A stretch of 64,000 nt of DNA, from NCBI RefSeq assembly GCF_016086655.4, contig NC_052139.2, forward strand, positions 26,602,002 to 26,666,001, written 5' to 3'. The translations under genes were made by a program, and so were the position numbers. Origin of the DNA: Lepeophtheirus salmonis (Eukaryota; Arthropoda; Copepoda; Siphonostomatoida; Caligidae). The notes beneath the pieces are model-generated. The model did no database searches, had not been told where the DNA came from, and saw only the letters and a list, made by a program, of their open reading frames with translations. Below are positions 45,712 through 56,769 of the stretch, piece by piece; within the stretch, counting starts at the first letter, position 1; each line of letters starts with the position of its first letter.

Positions 45712-46390
45712 GGTGTTCCATTGAAATGAACACTTACTAATTCAATAATTAATGAAGGTTCAGATATTTTTTTTTAAATATTAAGTCATAGATAATTAGT
45801 TATCAAACAAAACAATTCTTAGCTTTTTAATTTATGTACAATTCAAGACAAAGTCACTAAAATGTGATTGACGCATGCCCATTTGCGCAGTCTAAGCAGT
45901 CGGGGTCTCCAGGACCGCTGTCTACTCCGTCAGCAAGTCTGAAACGAGGGAGAGGAAGAAGGGCTCTATCAAAAAGGCCAAACTGGACCTGCGGGAGTAA
46001 AATTAACCCACCCAGGCCAATCTTCTCAAATCGATTAGGGCCCACGTAAGAGATCTCGAGGTTTAACACCAGATTGTTCAGAGAGCTATCAAAAAAAGTA
46101 AATGGAAAGAGCCTTGTGGAGGTTGAGAGGCACTTTGTTACACCAGCAATGAAAGAAACCCCTCTCCTCCGTTGCAAGAGTCTTTATAGTGTGTCTTTTA
46201 AGTTCTTCTGAGTTCTTTTTTTTTCATTTTTTTTCAAATACAACTGATGGGTTCATGTCGAGGGGTAGGCCTGTAGTGTCCGTGATCCAAACACCGATGC
46301 CACTTTCAGTCAGCACTGAGACGCCATGAGAGAAGAGTAGAAGATAAATGAACCACTTCGTAGTCCCAAGAGCTACTTAATGAGTTTGGG
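45712..46390 (+). pseudogene. Mariner-like element, family A, internally deleted (copy 3)
   Basis: The left end ACCGGGTGTTCCATTGAAAT leads to ATTAGTTATCAAACAAAACA as in the sister copies. The coding remnant begins near 45890: GVSRTAVYSVSKSETREREE, GSIKKAKLDLRE, NLLKSIRAHVRDLEV, IVQRAIKKSK, the whole N-terminal DNA-binding region. It is then joined through a T-rich patch (46200-46240) to WVHVEG-ACSVRDPNTDA and QH-DAM (near 46250-46330), the C-terminal region. The catalytic core is absent. ORFs on both strands covering 45857-46177 are out of frame with this reading. Confidence 0.7.
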
Positions 46391-46394
46391 ATGT

Positions 46395-47180
46395 TTTGGA
46401 AAAAACAGTATCTCCCGCAGAAACAAATATAATTATTACCCTCAAATCTTGCCTCTGTGTTTTTTTTCACCATACCTTGATTTTGAAGTGATGAGAGTTT
46501 TGGCTCTTAACAGAGAAAAATATATTGCCCAACTTACTTAGGTTGGTTTTCTGTATTAAACACAAAAATAAAATGGTGGCTCTAACTTCCATAATGTTGT
46601 GCTCTATCACATACATGTTAGATAGGAAGAAATCTTGAAGTATTGTCAAGAAAGGGCATTCAATGAATGAATACTAACCACTCTTAAAAAGCAGTTAACA
46701 TTCTTTGCAATGTTATTATTGAAAAAGAGACAACCTTTGGAAATTTGGAGTGATCTATTAACATTTTTATAGGATAATGGGAGTCAATCAGAGTTAAATA
46801 TCTGATGTCGACTAGTTGAATTGTGGATTATAACCAATGTGTAGAAAAATGAACATATGTGACGTCATATTACAACTTTTTCTCAGGTGACATCTGTACT
46901 TAATCAATAATCGCTATGTATTTCTCATATATAGTACAATCATACTGTGTAATATTTCCGTAAATAATAGATTGTTATTCAAATTTCGATGAAATGATGA
47001 GATGGTAAAAAATGTTTTCATTTGATTTATGTGACTATATTTACCTCAGTTACTATGATGCCTTTCAAAATATTGTATTAATTTCTAATGATTTTATTGT
47101 CGATGACTTTTGGCTGCGTTAAATAACATTTCCAGTGTTGTCTACATGTGATGGACGATATTTCGTCAAATAGTTTAGAT
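46395..47180. other. AT-rich stretch without a recognised gene
   Basis: Nothing supported. Confidence 0.45.
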
Positions 47181-47264
47181 ATAATAAATCTACCATCTTG
47201 CTTTTGTTTTGACAGGCCACATATTATGCAAAAATATTGCATAAAATACAAATTGCATTGTGCA

Positions 47265-48310
47265 ATCATTTCCAAAATGTTAATAATATAAAATGAATTT
47301 CATTCAAGTAAATTTATAATGTTACACAAAATAACACATATAACTATTTTCATTTCAATACTGTATTTAAATAGTACTTGATGTGCTGATTTTGAATCTT
47401 TGGTTAGTTTTTAGATCTCATAGTAGGGCTCACTGTCAAATGATTGTGGTTGAAATGGTTGCAAACAAAAAAGTTGAGCTAATATTGATTGGTAGTAAAG
47501 TCGTCGTCTACATTTTAATTGTAAGACAAATTGTTCTCTTTAATATCATCGTGAAGCAATTCCATTGTAAGCAATTTGAATGCGAATAATTTCATAGCAA
47601 GACATTAATATTATTATATTAATATGGCACTCAGGTTGTACAGGTAAAGTGCAAGGAATCCTCTTGATCTGCTAAAATAAAGTACAGTCAACGGATTTTT
47701 GATGATATGCTGGGCCCTGAGGTTAAAGGACCCTCCTAATATCCCTAAACATACCTCCACCCTCACGTTGTACAAGGAAGTGCTGCGCCAAAAGACAGTT
47801 TATAAATAACCGCCACCGTGTTTTTATGCACTAAATGCTATAATACTCCCTGCCTCACGGTTTTTGTATATGAGCTGATGGGCCCCAAAACAGGTTAAAT
47901 ATTTCCACCACCGCTTCCAGTCATATGAAGTAAAATGTTTTACATAAATCATATTTGAACAACTCATAAATAAGTCATAGGTGATGAATAATTTTTGTTT
48001 TAACGAAGAATTAACATTCTTTTGTAAATATAGCACTTATTTTTTTTTTTTTAGCAATATTTTTTGGATGATGTGACTTTTGAAAATTCTTTGGAATATT
48101 AATTTAATTAATTATGACTTTTATGTGCCAAATTATAAAATTCAGATGTCTACTGTAATATTACTTGTAAAGACATAATGACTAAGTACATTGAACAGAT
48201 AAAAATGAATGATAGCATCAATTAATCACAGGTAATTAAAATGATTGATGTTATAATTAAATATATTATTAGGACACGCACAAAATTATAATTTCTATAA
48301 TCTGCTTATG
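47265..48310. other. AT-rich stretch without a recognised gene
   Basis: A GC-richer patch at 47640-47920 (for example GGGCCCTGAGG and CACCGTG, twice) is the only departure from background; it yields no reading frame I can interpret. Confidence 0.4.
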
Positions 48311-48311
48311 T

Positions 48312-48386
48312 GTAAAAGTTCAAACTTATATATTTATTTACATCTAGTGGACGTATGTAAATAAATATATAAGTTCGAACTTTTAC
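48312..48386. repeat. Long inverted repeat, 32-bp arms
   Basis: The left arm at 48312-48343 (starting GTAAAAGTTCAAACTTATAT) and right arm at 48355-48386 match as reverse complements with one mismatch, around an 11-base spacer CTAGTGGACGT. Confidence 0.92.
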
Positions 48387-48389
48387 AAA

Positions 48390-50690
48390 TAGCCAAATTT
48401 AATCCAAGCCATATTGTATTTGTTAGGCGTTTGACAAACAGACAAACTTTGTTGTAGTTATATATAAGATAACTCCTCAAGAAATCCTTTGAATTTATTT
48501 ACATTTTTCATGATCTCTAGTGATGTCGAAATTATGCAAATAAGATTTATCTTATTTATTTATTTTATTGCATTTTTTTTTACATTTTCGACCTTTTTTT
48601 CCTTTTTTCTTGCCATTTTTACTAGTGAGAAAATATGCAGTTATTCGAGTCAAGGGAGGATGGAATGAAATATTGGAAGAGAAAGGAATGAAGAGGAAAG
48701 GATGAATCCATTGGTGCCATGAACTATAAAGGGAAAAGTACAGCTGTTTTTATTTCTTTTTACAATCCCTTTTTTCTTTATAAAAGTAAACGTTCATCTA
48801 CTAAAATTTCTTTAAAATACATTTACATTCATTCAAAAGTGAGATTCCATCTTTTAAATTGGCCTAAGATAGTGTACCCCTCTTTGTTCATTAATGAATA
48901 GGGTGGCACCAAGATTGTGGCTTATGTGCCTGAAATTATTAATTTGCTTTGCACCTTTAGCACAAAAGCTAACAGGAAGATTGTCCTAGAATAATATGGA
49001 CAGTGTCCCAGACACAACAGCAATGTTAATTTAAACAAACATAAAAGATATTCCAAGTCATCCCCTCCAACTATATCAGTGATACCGTCTTCAATACTGA
49101 TCTAGTGAAGGCCTTAGTTCCTTTTAATATCCTCCTTGACATGAACAACAACAGGAAGACTACAAAAAAACAATTTCTAACGGTTCCATTAGACAATTAA
49201 ATGGAAAAAGGACCTACATGATAGAGAAATTCTATTTATATATTCGTTTGTTTACAAGAATAAATCCCATTTTAACATATTTATTTACATTTTTTACATT
49301 CTCAATTGTATTATTTATTTTCTTAATAGCATTTTCATATTTATCTCAATTTTTATGCATTATTTGAACATCACTAATGATCACATTTACACGATTCACT
49401 TTATATTAGGAGATTTTCTCCTCAAGAATAAAATAATAGTTATAACAGTCGAGAAAACATAAACAAAACAGCATATTGAAGGTTCCCAACGACAGCACAA
49501 AATTTGTATGCTTATAAATGCTTAACATTTACGGCCACAAGTAAATTTACTCCTTTTTCATGCCTTTTTTTATATGACGTGCTTAGCTTTAGCTACACGT
49601 ACATGTGGATCAACCTGTTAATATCAAATTCTATTTGACCTGTTTTTGAACTTTCAACCCACCCCCACCGTGAAAATTACTTTTTTCATAAACGCTTATT
49701 TAATCAAATTTGACTGTTAATTTGTGTTGTTTTGTTTGCCATATTTATCAAGTTTTTATAATGTCGATGAATTTCATATATTTCATAAATCAAGAAGTTT
49801 TATTTACTACAGGGACTATGGTCTAAGCCCCAGTTAGGCCATGTGAGTAGGGGAAAGGGATATGCCTTTTCTCTTCTTTGCAATGTATAAAGTAACGACC
49901 ATCATTTTGGAAATAATTAATAATATTAAATAAATTATACTTCGTAACAGACATATGCTCAATAACAAAATAGGCTATTTCCTGACAACCACACCAGTAT
50001 TAAAAAACAGTCTAAATATTGTATTCCCAATATTCGAGTTCTTATTTAAACTATAAAACCCATATAAAGGCATAACATTTTTTAAGTTAAAAACCTAACA
50101 ACTCAATATAAGATTGTATAATCCATTTTTTTTCAGGAAAATAAATATTTTATCGACAGGCAAATTTTCTTTTATTAAAAAAGATTTATTAACTTTTGTG
50201 ATATAAGATATTGAATTACTTGAATTAACACTGTTTGGTTGGGGGATATTATCAGATATAAATCGAGCTATTTTATGCAAAGCGGTAATATAAAATCCAC
50301 TGGGGGAAATTGCCGGTTAGGAAAATTCCTTTGTGTTCCATTTTACTCTTTTTTTCTAATGAATGCTACGTTACTTGCAAATAACAATATTTCTATTTCA
50401 ATATATATTTTTTTTAAATTTTGTAATAGGTACATTCAACTTTATATTACTTTTTTGATTATCTTTTTGGAAAGGTTAGAGTATCTATAAAAACATATTA
50501 TTAATTGGCAATAATGTGTTGTTATTCATCATAAAGTTTGTACAAAATACGGATTATTATCCTAACTGGAAATTTTCCTACAAGACATTTTTCTCCGCGG
50601 CAGTTTTCTGTGCAGGTGTAAGATACATTACTTTCATATACAATTAAATGTATTGCTAAAAATGGAGAAATCGAATAGTATGTTTTACCT
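48390..50690. other. AT-rich stretch without a recognised gene
   Basis: About 2.3 kb with no supported feature on either strand. Confidence 0.5.
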
Positions 50691-50814
50691 AAGTTCTTGG
50701 AATGGATTCATTGAATTGGGTCATCGGAATATATCTGTGGCAAAATGAATTAGGATCCACAAAATTATTAGTTAATGAAACTTTACAGGTATGTTTCGAT
50801 TGGGAAGTCAATTG

Positions 50815-50954
50815 TAGCCACCAATTAAAAATGTTTGAAGGCTTCTATCATTCCCTCCTGGGACAAAATGGATGTGCCCTTCCTCAAAAAGGCTTGCTCT
50901 TTCTTTAGAAGCCGTTTGAAGGCTGTTGTGGTAGCTAATGGAAACTATCATTAA
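50815..50954 (+). pseudogene. C-terminal fragment of Tc1/mariner transposase
   Basis: A frame from about 50838 reads LKASIIPSWDKMDVPFLKKA then CSFFRSRLKAVVVANGNYH and stops at 50952-50954. This fits the 'LKAxIxxxWxxMxxxxxxKACxxFRxRLxAVVxAxGGxI' terminus of mariner-like transposases almost without gaps. Upstream the frame is broken near 50825 and the catalytic region is gone. Its likeness to families A, B or C could not be decided from this short piece. Confidence 0.7.
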
Positions 50955-50959
50955 TAAAT

Positions 50960-51770
50960 CATATATTTTTTTATTCAATTCAATTCCTTCCCTCTCATAG
51001 TCAAGTAGGAGGTTTGGTGGGGATTACAAAAGATAAAGTAAAGATAAAATATCTTTACGTAGGGATAACCATAGGGAATTATTTTTCTTCAATAATATGA
51101 TTTATCTCTACAACAAGTTAAATTTCCTACGAGTGGTAACACTGGAGTGCACCAAAGAATGGGTCATCATGTTAATATGATTTTACATTGTTTCAAACTA
51201 TATTAAAACTTAACTATATGATGATTTAATTAAATTATAATATTTCAACCTTCTATCACTTATTGTTCGTTGGATATATGATCAAATATTATTATACAAA
51301 CATTTTTTACATCTTGATTACATACACTGTAGTTATTAATAGTTTTCCTAGAGTGCATAAATATGTATTAATCATTCTTATTATGTCTTGATTTTATAAT
51401 TTATGATGTATATACTTTTCAAATATATTTTTCATCGTTTTCCCTGCAAGGAATAGAAAGCAATTTTATTATGAAGGAATTGAAAAAAAATACTAATTTT
51501 GAGTAAATATTTGTTCTTCAATTATTAAAATATTAATTACATTATTTTGATAGGAGCTGTGCTTGCCTTTTTTTATAGAGAAACTGTTAAAAATCTTCTC
51601 AAACTTGGCTTTGATTTGCCACAAAAGTTGTAAAACTTGGGCTTGGGACTTCAAAATATCAACTTAATCAAAAATGTATTTTGAACAATATTATTTCATA
51701 GTGGGGTGACTATAGAATGGTTCCATGGCTCTTCATTTAGTAGAATTCTAAAATAAAATGATTTACTATA
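50960..51770. other. AT-rich stretch without a recognised gene
   Basis: Nothing supported. Confidence 0.45.
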
Positions 51771-51774
51771 AACT

Positions 51775-52120
51775 ATAAAATTTTACTATAAACTATAATT
51801 ACGTAATAAGTAAATTTCTATTGTAAAAACTTCCTTCCATACAACATTTTTCATTGTTTCTGTCCATTTGATGTAAATATAATCCAACCTTCAACCCCTT
51901 TTGACACTCTTGAAAATGCAACATATAATTGACCATTTGAAAACAATGATTTGGATAGATATTAAACAATTTTTTCAATTGTTTTACTTTGTGATTTATT
52001 TATTGTCATTGCCATTGTTAACTTGCCCTGTGCGTTCTCCCACCATAATGAAGATTGAGGATACATATTAAGATTAACTCGCTTATCTTCTTCCTCATTC
52101 CCTTTTTTAATTCGTATTTC
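51775..52120 (-). pseudogene. Helitron helicase C-terminal fragment (copy 2)
   Basis: The minus strand (about 52030 to 51840) encodes GKLTMAMTINKSQSKTIEKI, then SLFSNGQLYVAFSRVSKGVE and GWIIF. These are two signature motifs of Pif1-like helicases in Helitrons: the AMTINKSQGQT motif and FSHGQLYVAFSRV. One stop separates them, and the Gly-Gln of SQGQT is SKT. The helicase unwinds DNA during rolling-circle transposition. The upstream Rep nuclease domain and ATP-binding motif are absent, so only the tail survives. The fragment is homologous to 29520-29830, and on its other side lies a transposase scrap (52140-52310). Confidence 0.8.
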
Positions 52121-52139
52121 CGTCTCCCTCAACTTTTCT

Positions 52140-52315
52140 CATCCCAAGGTAGGACTCTGTTATCTAGAAGTTCGATGTAAGCATCTGCATTGAGCAACTC
52201 CTTCCTCTCCAAAAGAATGTGAAGACAGAGTCTACAATACCCAATGCTATGGTCTTGGCTGGATTTTTTGTTCTGCAGACATGTTCCACTGAAACTGAGA
52301 CATTGTCTGGATGTT
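52140..52315 (-). pseudogene. Mariner-like transposase scrap between catalytic residues 1 and 2
   Basis: The minus strand gives KNPAKTMALGIVDSVFT, then after a frameshift LLERKELLNADAYIELLDNR and VLPWDEKS. This is the central part of a mariner-like catalytic domain (NPxxxMVxGVVxS...FxxxGxxxNAxxYIxxLxxxVLPW), lying between the first and second catalytic Asp. It abuts the Helitron tail and, at the upper end, the tandem repeat holding the intact-ended transposon. Confidence 0.65.
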
Positions 52316-52346
52316 GGGGTGTGATAAAGCTACTCAAACGCCTTTA

Positions 52347-53623
52347 CCGGGCCGTTCAGAATTATTTACCAATTTTTGTTCAGAACATATCGCGGACAAT
52401 AATTACACTTCGAATGACTTGAGAAACAATTTATTCATACATTTTTAGAATAATAAAATAGTTTTGTGATCAAATTTAATCAATGTAGCCACCATTTGAC
52501 TCAATGACACTGGTCAGGCGACGTCTGAAGCTGCCACAGACTTGCTGGATGTAATCGGCGTCCATGGAGGCGCAGGCCTTGTTGACAGCAGCCTTTAAGG
52601 CATTTATGTTATTGTGTCGTTTTTTGCAGGCCTTGGTCTCCACATGCGCCTAGATAAAGAAGTCTAGTGGGTTCAGATCTGGGCTCTGAGGGGGCCAGTA
52701 GTCCTTGGACCAAAAGTTCAGGTTGTCCATGAGCCACTCCTGAGCTTTCTTGGAAGCGTGGGCGGGTGCTCCATCTGGTTGAAAACCCCAAGGGGAGTTG
52801 CCGACTATGGATTTGATCCACGGAAGGACCTTGGACGCCAGAATCTTCACATAATCATCTGCTGTTAATCTGTAGCCAGTGGGGAACCATACCGGTTTCA
52901 TGGCCTTCCTATTGGAGGCAAAGAGACCCAACATCTTCACCGGATCAGGGTACTTTGTGCCACATAGCTGTGCTTATCTTGCACATCTCCAAAGCTCACA
53001 ACACGGTCATTTTGCCTGTTGAAAACAGGATCGACCGTAAAAGTTTTCTAATCTGAAAAAATGATGATGCGTCCAGATGAGCTCTTCATATCATTCAAGA
53101 ATTTCTTGGCACGCTCAAGTCTGACTTCTCGCTGACGTTCAGTTAGCAGAGGGTGTCCAGTACGCCTCAGGAACTTTCCTCCAGTCCTTTTCAATGCCCT
53201 TGAAACAGTTGATCTCGACGTTCCCATCTTTCTGGCCATGTCGGCAATGGACCTGTTGGGAGTCCTCTTGAATACTGCCTTTACTTGCCTTGTTGAGACA
53301 GTGGGCTTCCTGCCAGCCCCAGGGGAATGTTTGAGATCACCCCCAGCCTCCAAGGGCTTGGAAACGTTGTAAATTGTCATCAACGAGGCCCCAACCTGTT
53401 CCTTAATGTTGTTATGAGGCACTCCCGCTCGGAGGAGGGCTGCAATTTCGATCCTCTTTGTTTCCTGATTGGACATGGTCTCACGTGTGGAAGTTGTTAC
53501 GCTCTCACAGGAAGGATTTTTTGTTTATTTTAACAGTAAAAATACGAAACAATCAGATTGGTTGCCACAAAACCTCTAAAAAAGTATATTTACATCATCG
53601 GTAAATAATTTTGCACGGCCCGG
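52347..53623 (-). mobile_element. Full-length mariner-like transposon, 1,277 bp
   Basis: The ends are inverted repeats: left CCGGGCCGTTCAGAATTATT and the complement of the right CCGGGCCGTGCAAAATTATT, matching at 22 of 24 bases. Both ends are flanked by TA (52345-52346 and 53624-53625), the target-site duplication of the Tc1/mariner superfamily. The duplication is confirmed because the second tandem-repeat copy has the uninterrupted site with a single TA at 53787-53788. The element carries one transposase gene on the minus strand (52476-53476). It is the youngest-looking transposon in the window. Confidence 0.93.
52476..53476 (-). pseudogene. Mariner-like transposase with two stops and one frameshift
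   Basis: ATG at 53476; about 333 codons to TAA at 52476-52478, normal for the family. Residues 1-110 hold two helix-turn-helix domains (NNIKEQVGASLMTIYNVSKP; RSIADMARKMGTSRSTVSRA) separated by a GAGRKP linker. Then comes IIFSD with the first catalytic Asp, FQPDGAPAHASKKAQEWL (second Asp) and WPPQSPDLNPLDFFI (third Asp). The second and third are 36 residues apart by my count, unlike the 34 of classic mariners. The C-terminus is CGSFRRRLTSVIESNGGYID. Lesions: a TAG right after the first Asp (near 53047), a frameshift near 52940, and a TAG after DFFI (near 52650). All else aligns, so inactivation is recent. Confidence 0.92.
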
Positions 53624-53934
53624 TATACGTCCTCAAAGTGCTATATTTGATGATTAAAAGATGAATTTCTAATAAAATACACGAAATTTGGATTTTTTGC
53701 AGAAAATATGGTCATTTTAAGCCTTTTTGACTTTAATTTCCTGAAAAAAAGCTTCAAATTGCGTTATTTCTTTGCTCAAACGCCTTTATACGTCCTCAAA
53801 GTGCTTTATTTTATGATTAAAAGATGAATTTTCAATTAAATACACGAAATTTGGATTTTTTTCTGGAAAATATGATGAATCAATTATTATAATTACTTGA
53901 AAATATTAAAACCATATTTATAATAAATGCATAT

Positions 53935-54245
53935 TTGCTTTGTCAACATAAAAACAATCTTGAACAAAAATCTCCAATTAATTTTTGACTTCATATATGC
54001 ATACAGTCCAATATTTTATAGACCTATTTTGGCCACCTATATGCTATATATTCACATTTGTCCTGCTTATTCATAGTGGCATCAACCGAGAAAAAATATC
54101 CAAATTTTGTCCTAATTTTTGCTGACCTTGAAGAAATTTAGAATCTTCTCTGTTCCAATTTTCTCAGCTTGCTCTGTTCAGAGATAAGAGGTTTTCTTAT
54201 CCTCTTTCGTCATTTTGCGTATGAAAATACTAAAATGTGTAGCAC
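53935..54245 (-). repeat. Dispersed repeat with conserved LISEQSKL-coding block (copy 1)
   Basis: The minus strand from 54200 reads CTTATCTCTGAACAGAGCAA then GATTCTAAAT-TTCTTCAAGGTCAG-AAAAATT, closely matching the plus strand at 60785-60870. Further along are TTTATAGACC/ATATTTTATA and CAAGATTGTTTTTATGTTGA, blocks that also occur in Rep-1, so it may be a longer form of Rep-1. Both copies could encode LISEQSKL, but their frames differ afterwards. Confidence 0.5.
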
Positions 54246-54616
54246 TATATCAGATGACACCTGTATTTTTGGAAACATATTTTTATCTTGTTTCTGTGTT
54301 GAATTTTGATCAAAATAAATCAAGTGATTGCCAACAAATCCATAGTTTAAATTACATATTTAAAACCCCATTTTTACAATATTAAAGTATCTCAACAAAT
54401 TTATTTCGTAGGCCTTAAAATCAGTTTTATTCCAATATCTCGAAGAGCAATTAACAAAGAAAAAAAATATTTTTTGACAAACTATCTGAATAATAGTATA
54501 GAATTGAGATGTATATTGATTTTTAATCTTCTTAGAAAATATCTTTTTGTACCCGATCTTCCTTAATATATCAAATTTCCAATAGGGCTTATACTCATCC
54601 AATTTAAAAGACTATA

Positions 54617-55295
54617 AAGAGTGGGGATCCAAAAAGTGCAGTTATATTTATTTACTATGGCCGTTATTTTTAATTACAAGACTTCATTACACAACCAAAC
54701 GACAGTTGAGACAAACTCAACAAGTTTTGGTTTTTTATCTCATGTCCCAAAGTCTTAAAATATTGGAGCAACAACAAAGAAGGTAACCTATGTGGGATCT
54801 CCTTCGTGCCAAGTGCCAATAAAGACTGCGGAGACCGTTGGCTTCTCAATCCAGACTTCTTACACCATTAAAAAGTATATTACAGACACATACAGCCAAG
54901 AACAATAAAAATTTCTTAAACAACAATATGATTGACTTCTGGCCAGTCTCCATGTGTCCCTCCTCAAGACCTGGTCTCAACCCACCTGGACTTTGCAGTT
55001 TGGTATGTCATGTAGTAGAAAGTCTGACACACCTCTAATCCATTTATTGATTTGCTCGGTGCTACCATAAGTGTTATTCGCCATGGACACATCCATCATT
55101 GTCAAGAGCTACATCCTATTTACCAGCGTCTATAGTCTGCTATTTCTAGTAAAGGAGAATATATTAAATAAAAAATATAGCTTAATAACGTATTTAAACA
55201 TATCAAATATAAGATATTTGGTTTTTTTTTCTTAATTCCACAGAAATCACGCTTTTGTGGTTGAGTTAAACTGTCAGTTTTTTGTCCACACTCTG
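54617..55295 (+). mobile_element. Mariner-like element, family B, internally deleted, with both ends (copy 4)
   Basis: The left end AAGAGTGGGGATCCAAAAAG and the complement of the right end (CAGAGTGTGGACAAAAAACT) are imperfect inverted repeats flanked by TA. The body (near 54770-54930) holds remnants of the helix-turn-helix (GFSIQTSYTIKKYITDTYSQ). It then jumps to DLVSTHLDFAVWYVM (near 54970-55010), HTSNPFIDLLGATI, and an end like AISSKGEYIK (near 55140-55170). No catalytic Asp 1 or 2 region exists. This copy defines family B as a roughly 680-bp deletion derivative of a normal 1.2-1.3 kb element. Confidence 0.7.
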
Positions 55296-55299
55296 TACT

Positions 55300-56235
55300 T
55301 GCCCCTGTTTTTGGAGGTGTGTCCCCTGGGAATGTTCTCAGTTTAGGTTAATTAAATAGTTTTCTTAGTAGAGTTTATTGACCCTTATAGCTAGTTCCAC
55401 TCTAAATATCTTAGTTGCAATGTGATCAAAAGAGGTCGTCAAGAGTAGGATCTCTGAGGTTCAAATAGGAATTTCTATCATGTGAAGGAATTGTGAAGGA
55501 TCGTCATTAGTTCTTTTTATTAATCTAAATTAAGATATTGACTTAGGTAAGTATTCAGGTCTTCGAACTCGTCACTTTTTTCATATTTTTGGAGATAAAT
55601 TGTATTATTCGTATAATTGTTTTTTGAGATACTGTTCACTGTTTTACTTAAAACTCTACTTTCTATCTAGTCTCCGACAATCGGGAACCCAGTCTTAGCC
55701 GTACGAGTTTCAAAAGCGACATCCATTCAAAATTTCAGCCTCCTAGTTACAACGGCTTGGGCACTTATAAGGACACACAAACTCTATTAAATATATAAAC
55801 AGATTACTGAATTACAAAATATTTGTTTATCTATGAGCCCAACCATGTGAAGTTACTGTTTGATCAATAGTAACCAAAGAAGGCATGATCAAAGATCATT
55901 ATGATAAAGACCTTGTGCCAATAGTCTGCAAGGGGAATTTCACATAGATTAATATTCTATATTTGGATAATGTTCATTGTGGAGATTCGGAATAGTGATT
56001 GATTGATTAATACAAGGACTAATATGGTTTGATCTATATAAATATATCAAGAAAGATAAGTAAATATATGAAAATAAAATATAAATCCGTTTTTGTTTCA
56101 ATAGAATAGTTTATTTATATCAAATAAAGTATTTTGAAGTAAAAAAGCAAAATGACCCTTTTGAAAACAAAAATATATGATGATTTAATTACATGTTATA
56201 ATTTGCAAAATAAATAAACTCTGCAAGTTTCAGTT
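55300..56235. other. AT-rich stretch without a recognised gene
   Basis: A motif near 55730-55790 (CAAAATTTCAGCCTCCTAGT then GGACACACAAACTCT) resembles the tails of some invertebrate non-LTR elements, without firm support. Confidence 0.4.
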
Positions 56236-56239
56236 TATT

Positions 56240-56765
56240 GAGTGTATATGTTTGTCCTTCAATCACAGCTAAACCAATCGATGGATTTTGTTGAAATTTT
56301 TATGTAGGTTCTTCAGGCTTCAAAAACAATTCTGGTAACAATTTTTTTAGGCTTCAAGGCCATTACGGCCTTAAAATAGCATTTCTTTAACATTTCACCT
56401 GTACAATTCGATGGTTGGCGTGTATTTTAAGACGGGTTATTTGATACTGGCAATGGAAAAATTTAACCTACGTCAGGGACCAACAGCCCTCAACCCAAGG
56501 GTGGGGTGTATGCTAGCATATTCGAAGAAATTCTTGTTACTTAGAAATGTAGTGGGAATGCAGTTTAAACTGCCTTGAAGCTCATTAATTCATCTGCACA
56601 ACCTGATCCTGGGGGGTTATATTGGGATATTAAGAGGGTTCCTGTATGTTCACAGAAAGGGTAGAAGATAAATTTAACTTGTCTTTCCCCCAGCAGTTCA
56701 CCTACACAGTTTGTAGGGATTGGGAGTATTTTAACATATTAGAAGAAAAAAAACCTTATTTTTGG
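56240..56765 (+). repeat. Rep-E dispersed repeat, copy 2, with an internal duplication
   Basis: 56240-56400 aligns with 37480-37630. After it, TTTCACCTGTACAATTCGATGG...GTGTATTTTAA (56393-56430) recurs as GTTCACCTACACAGTTTGTAGG...GAGTATTTTAA (56695-56735), a direct repeat about 300 bases apart. No coding potential. Confidence 0.45.
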
Positions 56766-56769
56766 AAAA

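Larger units (their letters stand above)
52333..53880. repeat. Tandem repeat (about 163 bp, two copies), first copy split by a transposon
   Basis: Copy 1 runs from CTCAAACGCCTTTA (52333-52346), is interrupted by the transposon, and resumes at TATACGTCCTCAAAGTGCT (53624) to about 53774. Copy 2 starts CTCAAACGCCTTTATACGTC at 53775 and continues to about 53880 with GATTAAAAGATGAATTT and ATACACGAAATTTGGATTTT as in copy 1. Removing the insertion, the copies start 163 bases apart. Confidence 0.85.

Noticed and set aside
45857..46177. 106-codon minus ORF and overlapping plus ORF
   Set aside because: Both are out of frame with the family A transposase remnant (KKAKLDLRE, IRAHVRDLEV) that explains the sequence.
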